Part shown: one piece after another, positions 32,460 to 39,976 of the stretch
Layout: every line of letters begins with the position of its first letter
Numbering within the stretch: the stretch's first letter is position 1
NCBI GenBank assembly: GCA_963526735.1
Contig: CAURNU010000003.1
Coordinates: forward strand, 1-64,000
Direction: 5' to 3'
Source: CAMUQR01 sp963526735
GTDB lineage: Bacteria; Patescibacteriota; Saccharimonadia; Saccharimonadales; Saccharimonadaceae
Length of the DNA: 64,000 bases
Position numbers and translations under genes: made by a program
The notes under the pieces: generated by a model
Databases searched by the model: none
Told to the model about the DNA's origin: nothing
Seen by the model: the letters and a program-made list of their open reading frames with translations, nothing else

Positions 32460-34031
32460 ATGCAAGGAATTTCTAAATATTTCACCACAATTACTAAAGG
32501 TCTGCTCAGCCTAGGCGTATTGCTTCTACTGACTATGCTTAATACTCACTCAGCCTCAGCCACTCCCGTTCCGCTCAGTGCTGACTCTCGTGGCATCGTG
32601 ATTGACTCGAATACTTCACTGATTCTCTCGTCATCACCGAGTTTTAGTAATCTGACGGTGAATCGTAACGCCCGACAGATTAGTGGCTACGCTTGGAGCA
32701 GTGATATTGGCTGGATTAATTTTTCATCGGGTGTGACAATGCTAAATGACGGGTCGCTAACCGGTATGACTTTGCCGTCAACCTATACTAACGGGGTGAA
32801 TTTCAATATTGACCCATCGAAGATTGTGCGTGCTGATGCTAACGGTAATCTACACGGCTACGCTTGGAGTTCAGACGTGGGCTGGTTACATTTTAATGGT
32901 CAGACAGCAACTGTTTTAAACACTGGTGGCACGATTGATTTGAACAAACAACCAATGCGCGCGAACGTGACGATTGATAACATCACTGGTCAAATGGCAG
33001 GTTATGGTTGGAATCGCGATATGGGATGGGTGAACTTCGCCGGGGTGCAAGTACAACCAAATGGTCGCTTGCAAGGTCAAGCTACGGCTCTTAATACTGG
33101 CGCAACACTCAACTTCAGTAGTAATAACGCTAATGTGATGGTAGCAAATAACGGTGCTTTTTCGGGCTATGCGTGGAGCGCGGATTTTGGCTGGGTTAAT
33201 TTCGCTGGGGTGACGACGGCTGATGGTCGTTTTCCGATTAAATTTGCTCCGGGAAAAGTCACCAATCTGCAATTATCTCCGTCTGGTGCGGGACAGATTA
33301 GTTTAACTTGGACGGCGCCGGTGAATGATGGTGGATCGGCGATTACTGATTACAAAATAGAATATTGTCAATCAGATATGGCGGGGAATTGTTCAAGCGC
33401 CTGGCAAGAATACGCTGATGGCGTTAGTACCGCCACTCAAGCGACCGTTAGTGGCTTAAGTACCGGTGGCACTCAAAGCTATGCTTTTCGGGTAAGCGCT
33501 CGGAACGCTGTTGGGTATGGTGAGGCGAGCGCGGTTGCTGTGGCGAAGGCTGGTTTTATCTCGCTGTCGGTCTCAAACAGTGCATTATCGATTGGTGTGA
33601 CGCCGTTCAGTAGCGGGAAGTTTAGTTCAGCAACGCATAATGTGTTAGTTAATGGCAATCTCTCGGCGGGTATGACACTCAAGTTATCAATGGCTGGAGC
33701 GGATAATGCTCTGCGTCATGGCACTTCGGCGATTAACGCTACTAGTGCCACAGCGACTGCACCAACTGCAGGCATGGATGATAATACCTGGGGTTATCGG
33801 GTGAATAATCCAAAATTCGGCATGGCAACTACTATTGAAACCAATATTGATGACACTAGCTATAAGTGGGCGAGAGTGCAACCGTCTGGTTTAGCTGATG
33901 AGATCTACAAAACCACTGCGCCACTGTCTTTTGCGCAGACCATACCGGTGTATTATGGTCTAAAAGTTAAACCAACAATTCCGGCTGGAGCTTATAGCGG
34001 ATCAGTCCGGTATGAGTTGATTGCTAACTAA
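32460..34031 (+). CDS. Secreted protein with four GYAWSSDIGW-type repeats and a fibronectin type III domain
   Basis: The 523-aa protein has a signal peptide (hydrophobic core about 13-28, likely cleavage after SASA at 31-34). Four copies of a short repeat follow: GYAWSSDIGWINF, GYAWSSDVGWLHF, GYGWNRDMGWVNF and GYAWSADFGWVNF. A fibronectin III domain covers about residues 265-360, then a C-terminal beta-rich domain (about 365-523) with DDNTWGYRV and IPVYYGLKV. No LPXTG or membrane anchor is visible, so it may be released or bound non-covalently. The repeat is frequent in CPR secreted proteins; its function is unknown to me. Confidence 0.82.
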   Translation: MQGISKYFTTITKGLLSLGVLLLLTMLNTHSASATPVPLSADSRGIVIDSNTSLILSSSPSFSNLTVNRNARQISGYAWSSDIGWINFSSGVTMLNDGSLTGMTLPSTYTNGVNFNIDPSKIVRADANGNLHGYAWSSDVGWLHFNGQTATVLNTGGTIDLNKQPMRANVTIDNITGQMAGYGWNRDMGWVNFAGVQVQPNGRLQGQATALNTGATLNFSSNNANVMVANNGAFSGYAWSADFGWVNFAGVTTADGRFPIKFAPGKVTNLQLSPSGAGQISLTWTAPVNDGGSAITDYKIEYCQSDMAGNCSSAWQEYADGVSTATQATVSGLSTGGTQSYAFRVSARNAVGYGEASAVAVAKAGFISLSVSNSALSIGVTPFSSGKFSSATHNVLVNGNLSAGMTLKLSMAGADNALRHGTSAINATSATATAPTAGMDDNTWGYRVNNPKFGMATTIETNIDDTSYKWARVQPSGLADEIYKTTAPLSFAQTIPVYYGLKVKPTIPAGAYSGSVRYELIAN

Positions 34032-34046
34032 AATATATTTTAACTA

Positions 34047-34075
34047 TTGACTTTTTATAATGGTTATGCTATAAT
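34047..34075 (+). promoter_or_regulatory. Strong promoter with a long leader
   Basis: TTGACT (34047-34052), 17 bp, TGC-TATAAT (hexamer 34070-34075). The next start codon is at 34295, so the leader is about 213 bases. It contains several possible hairpins (CGGAA/TTCCG, CCTT/AAGG, GGGGA/TCCC). Confidence 0.78.
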
Positions 34076-34294
34076 GCATAGTGTAAGTTTGAGACAGAAC
34101 TTACCGCACATTTACAAAAGCAATTACTAGTCGGAAATCATTTTTTCTTCCGCTGGTTGTATCGATCCTTTGGCTAAGGAGTTATCGTTGGTCAAATGAT
34201 CGATATTATCATTTACGTATTTTTTGAAAAAAATATTTAATCACCGTAGGGGAAAATCCCTTTAAACTTACAAGGCAGTGATGAGGAGGATAAA

Positions 34295-34651
34295 ATGAAA
34301 ATATATACTGATATTAACGAAGCTAATAAAGCCTTATCAAAAATCCCTGTTGCTGAGCGCGCAAGATTGCGCCACCAGCAAACCAACATCAGACTTACTG
34401 ATGTTGTGCCTGGGGAAAAACACACAGATGGGGGCGAATACGGCTTTTACACTCGCTTGCAGTGTAAAAGAACCGGTTTGTTTCTCATATATACTACCTG
34501 CACTTGTGATTTTGACAGGTGCGGGACGACTGGTTATCCAGAACCAGGCGAAGAAGAATATGTTGTTCTAACTCAAAAAGAGTTAGACGGAATGATTGCT
34601 GAAAGCTTCAGAATTGAAGCCGCAGGCAGTCAGTATCCTTCCGCCTGGTAG
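34295..34651 (+). CDS. Hypothetical protein with a Cys cluster
   Basis: I do not recognise this 118-aa soluble protein. Its middle part has TTCTCDFDRCG, three Cys within nine residues, plus one earlier Cys (LQCKRTG), which could bind a metal. The N terminus MKIYTDINEANKALSKI looks helical. GAGGAGG at 34280-34287 is a strong ribosome binding site. The gene stands alone between the secreted protein and rpsB, with a strong promoter, a long leader and its own terminator, so it is likely an expressed and regulated gene. Confidence 0.7.
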   Translation: MKIYTDINEANKALSKIPVAERARLRHQQTNIRLTDVVPGEKHTDGGEYGFYTRLQCKRTGLFLIYTTCTCDFDRCGTTGYPEPGEEEYVVLTQKELDGMIAESFRIEAAGSQYPSAW

Positions 34652-34670
34652 TATTTAGTAATTGCTTTTC

Positions 34671-34699
34671 AAGCCCGCGCCTAGCGTGGGCTTTTTTCT
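34671..34699 (+). terminator. Terminator of the Cys-cluster gene
   Basis: AAGCCCGCGC and GCGTGGGCTT form a 10-bp stem around CTA, followed by TTTTTT. Its T tract runs into the rpsB -35. Confidence 0.87.
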
Positions 34700-34727
34700 T
34701 GTCTTTTCCATCAATTTACGGTATAAT
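34699..34727 (+). promoter_or_regulatory. Promoter of rpsB
   Basis: TTGTCT (34699-34704), 17 bp, TATAAT (34722-34727). Confidence 0.82.
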
Positions 34728-34734
34728 ATCACTT

Positions 34735-34826
34735 CGTAATAACATTAATGACGCAGTTCTTGAGGTAGCTTCTGATTATCATGAGATAATTTAAGACTCG
34801 AGAACGAGGAAAAAAGGAGTAAATCA
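34735..34826 (+). promoter_or_regulatory. Structured leader of rpsB
   Basis: GTTCTTGAG (34756-34764) can pair with CTCGAGAAC (34797-34805, one wobble), enclosing a smaller hairpin ATTATC with GATAAT around ATGA. The structure ends just before AAAAAAGGAG. S2 represses its own leader in several bacteria, so this is a candidate autoregulatory site. Confidence 0.55.
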
Positions 34827-35519
34827 ATGTCAAATATCGACATTAAGGCTTTGTTTGAAGCCGGTGTTCATTTCGGACACAAAACCAGTCGCTGGCACCC
34901 AAAAATGGCGCCATATATCCACTCAAAACGCCAAGGCAGTCACATTATTGACCTAGCCAAAACCGTGGAAAATCTAGACTTAGCACTAGAAAAAATCGCT
35001 AAAGAAGTCACTAAAGGTGGCAAAGTACTAATTGTTGGTACTAAAAAATCTCTCAAAGATAAGGTTAAAGCTGTCGCTGAAGCGACCAACCAACCATATG
35101 TTTGTGAACGCTGGATTGGTGGTATGTTGACTAACGGTGCAACTATTTCGTCACAAATCCGCAAATTACACCAATACGAAAAATCGATGGCTTCAGGTGA
35201 ATTCGAAAAACGCTATTCGAAGCTCGAAGTGCAACGCTACCAAGAGGAAATCGATGCATTAAACCTCAAATATAGCGGTATTAAAAACCTCACTACTAAG
35301 CCAGCTGTGGTGTTTGTGACCGACGCGATTGTTGACAAAAATGCCATCAAAGAAGCTAACAAAATGAATATTCCAGTAGTAGCACTGGTTGATACTAACG
35401 TTAACCCAGATGGTATTGACTATGTTGTGCCAGCTAATGACGACGCTATCAAAGGTGTTGAGCTAATCTTGGACTACTTAGCAGAAACTATTACAACTGC
35501 TCAAAAATCAGCTAAATAA
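34827..35519 (+). CDS. rpsB: 30S ribosomal protein S2
   Basis: The 230-aa protein begins with IKALFEAGVHFGHKTSRW, has IHIIDLAKT-like HIIDLAKTVENL, VCERWIGGMLTN, and PAVVFVTDAIVDKNAIKEA, all core S2 signatures. S2 binds the 30S head-body junction. AAAGGAG precedes the ATG. tsf follows after 26 bases, the classic rpsB-tsf pair. Confidence 0.96.
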   Translation: MSNIDIKALFEAGVHFGHKTSRWHPKMAPYIHSKRQGSHIIDLAKTVENLDLALEKIAKEVTKGGKVLIVGTKKSLKDKVKAVAEATNQPYVCERWIGGMLTNGATISSQIRKLHQYEKSMASGEFEKRYSKLEVQRYQEEIDALNLKYSGIKNLTTKPAVVFVTDAIVDKNAIKEANKMNIPVVALVDTNVNPDGIDYVVPANDDAIKGVELILDYLAETITTAQKSAK

Positions 35520-35545
35520 TTTTTAATAAAAGAAAAGGGAATGAA

Positions 35546-36136
35546 ATGTCATTTACTGTTGAAGACATTAAAAAATTAAAAGACCTAACTGGCGTGGGCT
35601 TGACTGATGCTCGTGAGGCGCTCAAAGAAGCTGACGGTAATTTTGAAAAAGCCTTGGAAGCAATGCGCAAAAAAGGCCTGACCCGAGCTGAAAAACGTGC
35701 AGAACGTGAAACTTGTGCCGGCGTAATCGATAGCTATGTCCATGACGGTCGCATCGGTGTGTTGGTAGAAGTAAACTGTGAAACCGACTTCGTGGCGCGC
35801 ACTGAGGAGTTTAAAGCTCTAGCGCACGAAATTGCTTTGCAAATCGCTGCTATGAACCCGATTTATCTGTCACTTGAAGATGTGCCAGCTGAGGAAATGG
35901 AGCGGGTGAAAGCTGAAGCCTTAGCATCGGATGATCTAGCCGGTAAGCCAGCTGACATCGCTGAAAAAATCGTGGCTGGTCGTATCGAAAAATACTTCGC
36001 TGAAAAAACCTTGCTTAAGCAAGCTTACATCAAAGAAGAATCAAAAACTGTTGAAGCGGTGGTTAAGGATGCAATCGCAAAACTCGGTGAGAATATCACT
36101 ATCAAACGCTTCACGCGAATTGAAATGGGCTTGTAG
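35546..36136 (+). CDS. tsf: Elongation factor Ts (short form)
   Basis: EF-Ts recharges EF-Tu with GTP. The 196-aa protein has the UBA-like N terminus KKLKDLTGVGLTDAREAL, the TDF-containing VNCETDFVARTEEF and a single core repeat. It is much shorter than E. coli EF-Ts (283 aa) and resembles the short form of organellar and some Gram-positive lineages. AAAAGGGA precedes the ATG. A terminator ends the operon. Confidence 0.94.
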   Translation: MSFTVEDIKKLKDLTGVGLTDAREALKEADGNFEKALEAMRKKGLTRAEKRAERETCAGVIDSYVHDGRIGVLVEVNCETDFVARTEEFKALAHEIALQIAAMNPIYLSLEDVPAEEMERVKAEALASDDLAGKPADIAEKIVAGRIEKYFAEKTLLKQAYIKEESKTVEAVVKDAIAKLGENITIKRFTRIEMGL

Positions 36137-36161
36137 TCTTAAGTCTAAGCTCGATACCTAT

Positions 36162-36194
36162 AAAAATACTCATCGGCACCTGATGAGTATTTTT
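36162..36194 (+). terminator. Terminator of rpsB-tsf
   Basis: AAAAATACTCATC and GATGAGTATTTTT form a 13-bp perfect stem around GGCACCT. Confidence 0.9.
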
Positions 36195-36235
36195 GATTTG
36201 TGTTTGTGTGTTTGTTTTTTGATTATCGGGAAGGG

Positions 36236-36598
36236 TTAAGCGGTGGTAGGGAGCTGGCTAGCAGCGATGACAACGTCTTTGATGGCTTTGTCGATTTTGG
36301 TGAGACGGCTCATTTTGCGGATGGTGTCGGTTCCGAACATGGCTTTACCGCCGTCTTTGAAAATAATGGTGGTGAGTTTTTCCCATTTGTTGTTGGCAAA
36401 CTCGAGTAGGGTATTGGTTTCGGTGTACTCAACACCACGGAAGAAGCCATGTTCAATTGGCATCTCGACCTTGGTGATAGGAGTTTCGGCGTCATCAGTA
36501 GTGTCGGCTAGCTGATTTACCGTCACAGTTTTGATCACTTCGGTTTCGGGCATTAACACCTGAAATGATTTCGAGTTATAAGTTAAGTCTTGGTTCAT
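36236..36598 (-). CDS. Hypothetical protein, 120 aa
   Basis: I do not recognise this protein. It is soluble, has no Cys or signal peptide, and shows a mixed beta/alpha pattern: FQVLMPETEVIKTVTVNQLA, VEMPIEHGFFRGVEYT, KWEKLTTIIFKDGG, and a C-terminal helix IDKAIKDVVIAASQL. AAAGGAC lies about 10 bases before the ATG. It is on the minus strand within the rpsB-tsf/frr cluster and is preceded by two tandem promoters, so it is probably expressed in a regulated way. Confidence 0.65.
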   Translation of the reverse strand: MNQDLTYNSKSFQVLMPETEVIKTVTVNQLADTTDDAETPITKVEMPIEHGFFRGVEYTETNTLLEFANNKWEKLTTIIFKDGGKAMFGTDTIRKMSRLTKIDKAIKDVVIAASQLPTTA

Positions 36599-36642
36599 GT
36601 GGTTTTTTGTCCTTTTTGTTTTGTTTCAAATATTATGCTTAC

Positions 36643-36671
36643 ATATTAGCATAAACTTAATAAAAAGTCAA
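36643..36671 (-). promoter_or_regulatory. Proximal promoter of the 120-aa protein gene
   Basis: On the minus strand TTGACT (36671-36666), 17 bp, TGC-TAATAT (hexamer 36648-36643). It closely resembles the promoter at 34047-34075. Confidence 0.75.
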
Positions 36672-36699
36672 TACTTAAAACACATAATCTCTAAAATTA

Positions 36700-36725
36700 A
36701 AACTACCAAGCCATAAAGACTTGGT
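36700..36725 (-). terminator. Hairpin between tandem promoters, possible attenuator
   Basis: On the minus strand ACCAAG and CTTGGT pair around TCTTTATGG, followed by TAGTTTTAATTTT. It would end a transcript from the distal promoter after about 45 bases. Confidence 0.5.
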
Positions 36726-36750
36726 TTTTGCTATGAATAAGTATACTCTC

Positions 36751-36779
36751 ATTGTATCATACTTATGCTAAAAAGTCAA
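36751..36779 (-). promoter_or_regulatory. Distal promoter upstream of the hairpin
   Basis: On the minus strand TTGACT (36779-36774), 17 bp, TGA-TACAAT (hexamer 36756-36751). Confidence 0.7.
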
Positions 36780-36798
36780 GATGATGACAGGTAATAAA

Positions 36799-36839
36799 TA
36801 AAAAACACCCCCTTGAGTGTTTATAAGATAGGGGTGCTT
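36799..36839 (-). terminator. Terminator of the 101-aa protein gene
   Basis: On the minus strand AAGCACCCC pairs with GGGGGTGTT and is followed by TTTT; the loop is about 18 bases. Confidence 0.7.
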
Positions 36840-36851
36840 GAGGCAAAATTT

Positions 36852-37157
36852 TTATGCCTCGACCACATAGCTGTGGTCAATTTGATGATCTCCTGATGTG
36901 TCAGTGTAGACAATCAGACAATCATCCGTAATTTTTTCGATGGCAACGACCACTCCAACGCCGACAACGTCTTCTGAGAGTGGGCCGTCTGTTGTTCCTT
37001 GAAGGCGTGTGCGCCATACTAGTCCTCTCGTGATTTTTTCACGACCCTCGTATTGCGGGACGTAGCCATCTGCGTTGTTAACTTGTGCCATGAATTGTTC
37101 CGAAGCTTCTTTAGCAACGGTTTGTTGAGCCTCTTCAACGAGGTTGGTAATATTCAT
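36852..37157 (-). CDS. Hypothetical protein, 101 aa
   Basis: I do not recognise this protein. It begins with a helical segment, LVEEAQQTVAKEASEQFMAQV, and continues with a beta-rich part that includes GREKITRGLVWRTRLQ and GVGVVVAIEKI. No Cys, signal peptide or membrane segment is present. AAGGAGG lies about 8 bases before the ATG at 37157, one of the strongest ribosome binding sites in the window, and its promoter and terminator are both clear, so it is a real single-gene unit. It is divergent from frr. Confidence 0.7.
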   Translation of the reverse strand: MNITNLVEEAQQTVAKEASEQFMAQVNNADGYVPQYEGREKITRGLVWRTRLQGTTDGPLSEDVVGVGVVVAIEKITDDCLIVYTDTSGDHQIDHSYVVEA

Positions 37158-37223
37158 GATTTTTTCCTCCTTAGAAAGAACTAAAAATTGTTATTAGACG
37201 GAAGTGTCTAGTAACAGGACTAT

Positions 37224-37252
37224 ATTTTGACATACTTGGTTTAATAAGTCAA
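37224..37252 (-). promoter_or_regulatory. Promoter of the 101-aa protein gene
   Basis: On the minus strand TTGACT (37252-37247), 17 bp, CAAAAT (37229-37224), with a leader of about 60 bases. Confidence 0.65.
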
Positions 37253-37300
37253 GAGATTGGTAATAAAATCGGCAAGGAACTTAATTTAAGCGGAGTTTTT

Positions 37301-37309
37301 TGGTATAAT
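37301..37309 (+). promoter_or_regulatory. Extended -10 promoter of frr
   Basis: TGG-TATAAT (hexamer 37304-37309). The leader to the ATG at 37336 is about 20 bases and includes GTGAGGA. Confidence 0.65.
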
Positions 37310-37335
37310 ATTAGCAGTAAACGAAAGTGAGGAAT

Positions 37336-37890
37336 ATGTTTGATCTTAAGCAATGTCAAAGTGAGATGGATAAAGTAATTGAGTTTTTTCAGCAGGCGAT
37401 GAAATCGGTACGAACGGGCCGAGCACATGCTTCAATGCTAGATAATGTGCGCGTCGAGGTTTATGGGACGCAAATGCCTCTGAACCAAGTCGCTAACGTG
37501 GTGGCGGCTGATGCCCAAATGTTAACGATTACACCGTTTGATGCGAATAATTTGCAGGCGATTGCTTCGGCGATTCGCAATGATCAATCGCTGGGTCTGA
37601 ATCCGAGCGATGATGGGCGACTGGTGCGAGTGCCAATTCCGGCACTAACCACTGAACGACGCTTGGAGATTGTTAAGCAGGCTAGCGAAAAAGTCGAAGA
37701 AGCGAAAATCCGTGTCCGCAATATCCGTCAGGATGCGCTCAAAGACATTAAGAAATTAAAAGATGATAAGCAGATTTCCGAAGACGACGCGCGACGCTTC
37801 GAAAAAGATGTCCAGGATTTGGTTAACAAAACCCAGGAACGTGTTGAGGAATTGTTTAAACAAAAAGAGAAAGAAATTACTACAATTTAA
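37336..37890 (+). CDS. frr: Ribosome recycling factor
   Basis: RRF splits post-termination ribosomes with EF-G. From the ATG at 37336 it is 184 aa. It has KSVRTGRAHASMLDNVRVEVYG, here in the core form RTGRAHASMLDNV, then NVVAADAQMLTITPFD and the C-terminal three-helix bundle with RNIRQDALKDIKKLK. A GTG nine bases upstream (37327) is in frame but belongs to the GTGAGGA ribosome binding site region. rseP follows after 39 bases. Confidence 0.95.
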   Translation: MFDLKQCQSEMDKVIEFFQQAMKSVRTGRAHASMLDNVRVEVYGTQMPLNQVANVVAADAQMLTITPFDANNLQAIASAIRNDQSLGLNPSDDGRLVRVPIPALTTERRLEIVKQASEKVEEAKIRVRNIRQDALKDIKKLKDDKQISEDDARRFEKDVQDLVNKTQERVEELFKQKEKEITTI

Positions 37891-37929
37891 GGATGGTAAT
37901 TATTAAAACGACAGGAAAAAGGGGATAAA

Positions 37930-39090
37930 GTGCAGATATTGTTAGGTGTGCTGGCTGGGCTGGCGGTACTAGTGGTGCTAGTGACGATTCATGAGTTAGG
38001 TCATGCGTTGGCGGCACTCAAAAATGGGGTGGTAGTAGAGGAATTCGCAATCGGTTTTCCGCCGACAATTTGGTCAAAAAAGCTCAAAAACGGTGTGGAT
38101 TTTAAGATTAATGTCTTACCGCTCGGTGGTTATGTGAAGTTGCAGGGTGAACACGATGCGGCGAGTGAAAAAGGTGATTACGGAGCAACGAGTTTTTGGG
38201 CGAAGACGCAGATTCTGTTTGCGGGAGTGTTTTTTAACTTTGTGTTTGCGTGCGTGCTGATGACGATTTTGGCGTGGACTGGTTTACCACAAGTGTTATC
38301 GAATCAGTTTCGGCTCGCCAATGATGGTCGGATTGAGCGTTCAGCGGTGCGAGCGGGACTAGTGACGCCAGATGGCTCAGCTGATCGGGCTGGTCTGAAA
38401 AAAGATGATCAGATTTTAAAAATTGATGGTAAAACTATCGACTCACCAGAGATGATGCGAACTTTAACTAAGGAGTTGGCAGGGCGTGAAGTGACGGTCG
38501 AGTATCGACGCACATCCAGTAAGCAGGCCGTCGCTCAAGTTCAAGTCAAAATCAGTGATCATGAGACGGCTAAACAAAAAGGTTATATTGGTATGATCCC
38601 AGTACAAGACGCGAAGATCTATGCTGGCTGGTCGGCACCAATCGTGGGTGTTGGTACGGTGGTACAGATGATGGGCGAAACGCTCAAAGGCGTGGGGCAG
38701 TTGTTTGCTAATTTCTTCGGTGGTTTGGTGCAGAAGCTGAGTTTTGACCAGGTGACACGCCAACAAGCTGATCAAAAAATCGCTCAGGCTGGACAAGCAG
38801 TGGCTGGACCAGTGGGGTTGTTGGGGGTGATTTTCCCGGCGTTGATTGGTGGAGAACTGACGACTTTTGTGCTGTTCGTGGCGATTATTTCGCTCACGTT
38901 AGCGGTGATGAACGCTTTGCCGATTCCAGCACTCGACGGTGGTCGATGGGTGGTGACAGCGATATTTCGTGGACTAAAAAAGCCGTTGTCTAAAGAGCTT
39001 GAGGAACAAATTCACGGCACTGGTATGATGGTGTTGCTGGCACTGACATTGTTGATTACGATTAGTGATGTGTTTAAGTTTTTTAAATAA
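37930..39090 (+). CDS. rseP: RIP metalloprotease RseP (site-2 protease)
   Basis: This intramembrane zinc protease cleaves anti-sigma factors or signal peptide remnants. The 386-aa protein has HELGH at about residues 21-25 in the first membrane helix, a PDZ domain around 145-210 (GSADRAGLKKDDQILKIDG), and the third ligand motif as PIPALDGGRW near 337. The start is GTG at 37930, with AAAAAGGGG upstream. Its stop overlaps the next ATG by one base. No anti-sigma factor is in the window, so the substrate is unknown. Confidence 0.93.
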   Translation: MQILLGVLAGLAVLVVLVTIHELGHALAALKNGVVVEEFAIGFPPTIWSKKLKNGVDFKINVLPLGGYVKLQGEHDAASEKGDYGATSFWAKTQILFAGVFFNFVFACVLMTILAWTGLPQVLSNQFRLANDGRIERSAVRAGLVTPDGSADRAGLKKDDQILKIDGKTIDSPEMMRTLTKELAGREVTVEYRRTSSKQAVAQVQVKISDHETAKQKGYIGMIPVQDAKIYAGWSAPIVGVGTVVQMMGETLKGVGQLFANFFGGLVQKLSFDQVTRQQADQKIAQAGQAVAGPVGLLGVIFPALIGGELTTFVLFVAIISLTLAVMNALPIPALDGGRWVVTAIFRGLKKPLSKELEEQIHGTGMMVLLALTLLITISDVFKFFK

Positions 39091-39938
39091 TGATTGAGGT
39101 GGTAGAAGTGAAGCAACAACAGGATGATAAGAAGACAACAGAATCTGCGAAAAAACCAGTCAAAAAGCTAACCAGCAAACAATATTGGCGCCGGGTTGGC
39201 TCTAATTTGTCACAGAATCTCGCCTTAATAATTTATCTGGTGGTGAATTATCTGGTGGTGAATTTTATCTGTGGAGCGGTGATTGAGTGGCAACAGGCAC
39301 ATTGGCCAGTAGATAAACGTTATGTGCTGTTATATAACCAATTTTTGCACTTGGTGGTATTTGGTAGTTTTATACTGGCATTATGGGTAGTGCCGAAGTT
39401 TGTCTTGGCAAAATGGCACTGGAGCAAAGGTTTAAAGTGGGATAAAACACGTCTGGGTGTGACTGGTTGGCTAAAATGGCGCGAAATTGGCTTGGCGCTG
39501 ACTGGTTTTGTGTTGGCGTTTATCTTGCGGATTGTGATGATTTTAGTGGTTAAAGAGCTAATTCCGGGTTTTGACATTGAGCAAAAACAGGATTTGGGCT
39601 TTAATTTTGGTTGGCAAAACTCACGCTTGGAACTGATGGCGGTATTTTTCACGCTGGTGGTACTAGCGCCAGTGACGGAAGAGCTGATTTTTCGTGGGTT
39701 TATGTTTGAAAAAGTGCGAGCCCGTTCGGGTTTTTTGATGACGGCGTTATTGGTGAGTCTGCTATTTGGATTAGCTCACTTCGCGGGCGGGGGATGGGTA
39801 GCGGTAGTGGTGACTTTTTCATTGTCGTTAGTGATGTGTTTAACACGAGAGGTGTCAGGATCGATTTATCCAGCGATGATTATTCACGCACTCAATAACG
39901 GACTAGCGTTTTGGGTGATTTTAAGTGGTTTAAAGTAG
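39090..39938 (+). CDS. CPBP-family intramembrane metalloprotease
   Basis: The 282-aa protein has about seven membrane segments and the CPBP (Abi, Rce1-like) motifs EELIFRGFMFEKVR, FGLAHFAGGG and the C-terminal IIHALNNGLAF. The EExxxR, FxxxH and HxxN/B residues are all present, so it is probably active. Such proteases process prenylated proteins or defend against bacteriocins; the substrate here is unknown. It begins at ATG 39090 on the last base of rseP and is therefore translationally coupled to it. Confidence 0.88.
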   Translation: MIEVVEVKQQQDDKKTTESAKKPVKKLTSKQYWRRVGSNLSQNLALIIYLVVNYLVVNFICGAVIEWQQAHWPVDKRYVLLYNQFLHLVVFGSFILALWVVPKFVLAKWHWSKGLKWDKTRLGVTGWLKWREIGLALTGFVLAFILRIVMILVVKELIPGFDIEQKQDLGFNFGWQNSRLELMAVFFTLVVLAPVTEELIFRGFMFEKVRARSGFLMTALLVSLLFGLAHFAGGGWVAVVVTFSLSLVMCLTREVSGSIYPAMIIHALNNGLAFWVILSGLK

Positions 39939-39944
39939 ATTTTG

Positions 39945-39953
39945 TGGTATAAT
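39945..39953 (+). promoter_or_regulatory. Extended -10 promoter of proS
   Basis: TGG-TATAAT (hexamer 39948-39953). The leader is about 17 bases with AGGATG. Confidence 0.6.
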
Positions 39954-39976
39954 ATCAGCTGATTAGGATGTGATAT

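Noticed and set aside
34196..34240. A 14-codon frame rich in Ile (MIDIIIYVFFEKNI) in the long leader before 34295, like an attenuation leader peptide.
   Set aside because: Its AAGGAG is about 14 bases from the ATG, which is too far, no terminator/antiterminator pair is evident, and the downstream gene has no link to branched-chain amino acids.
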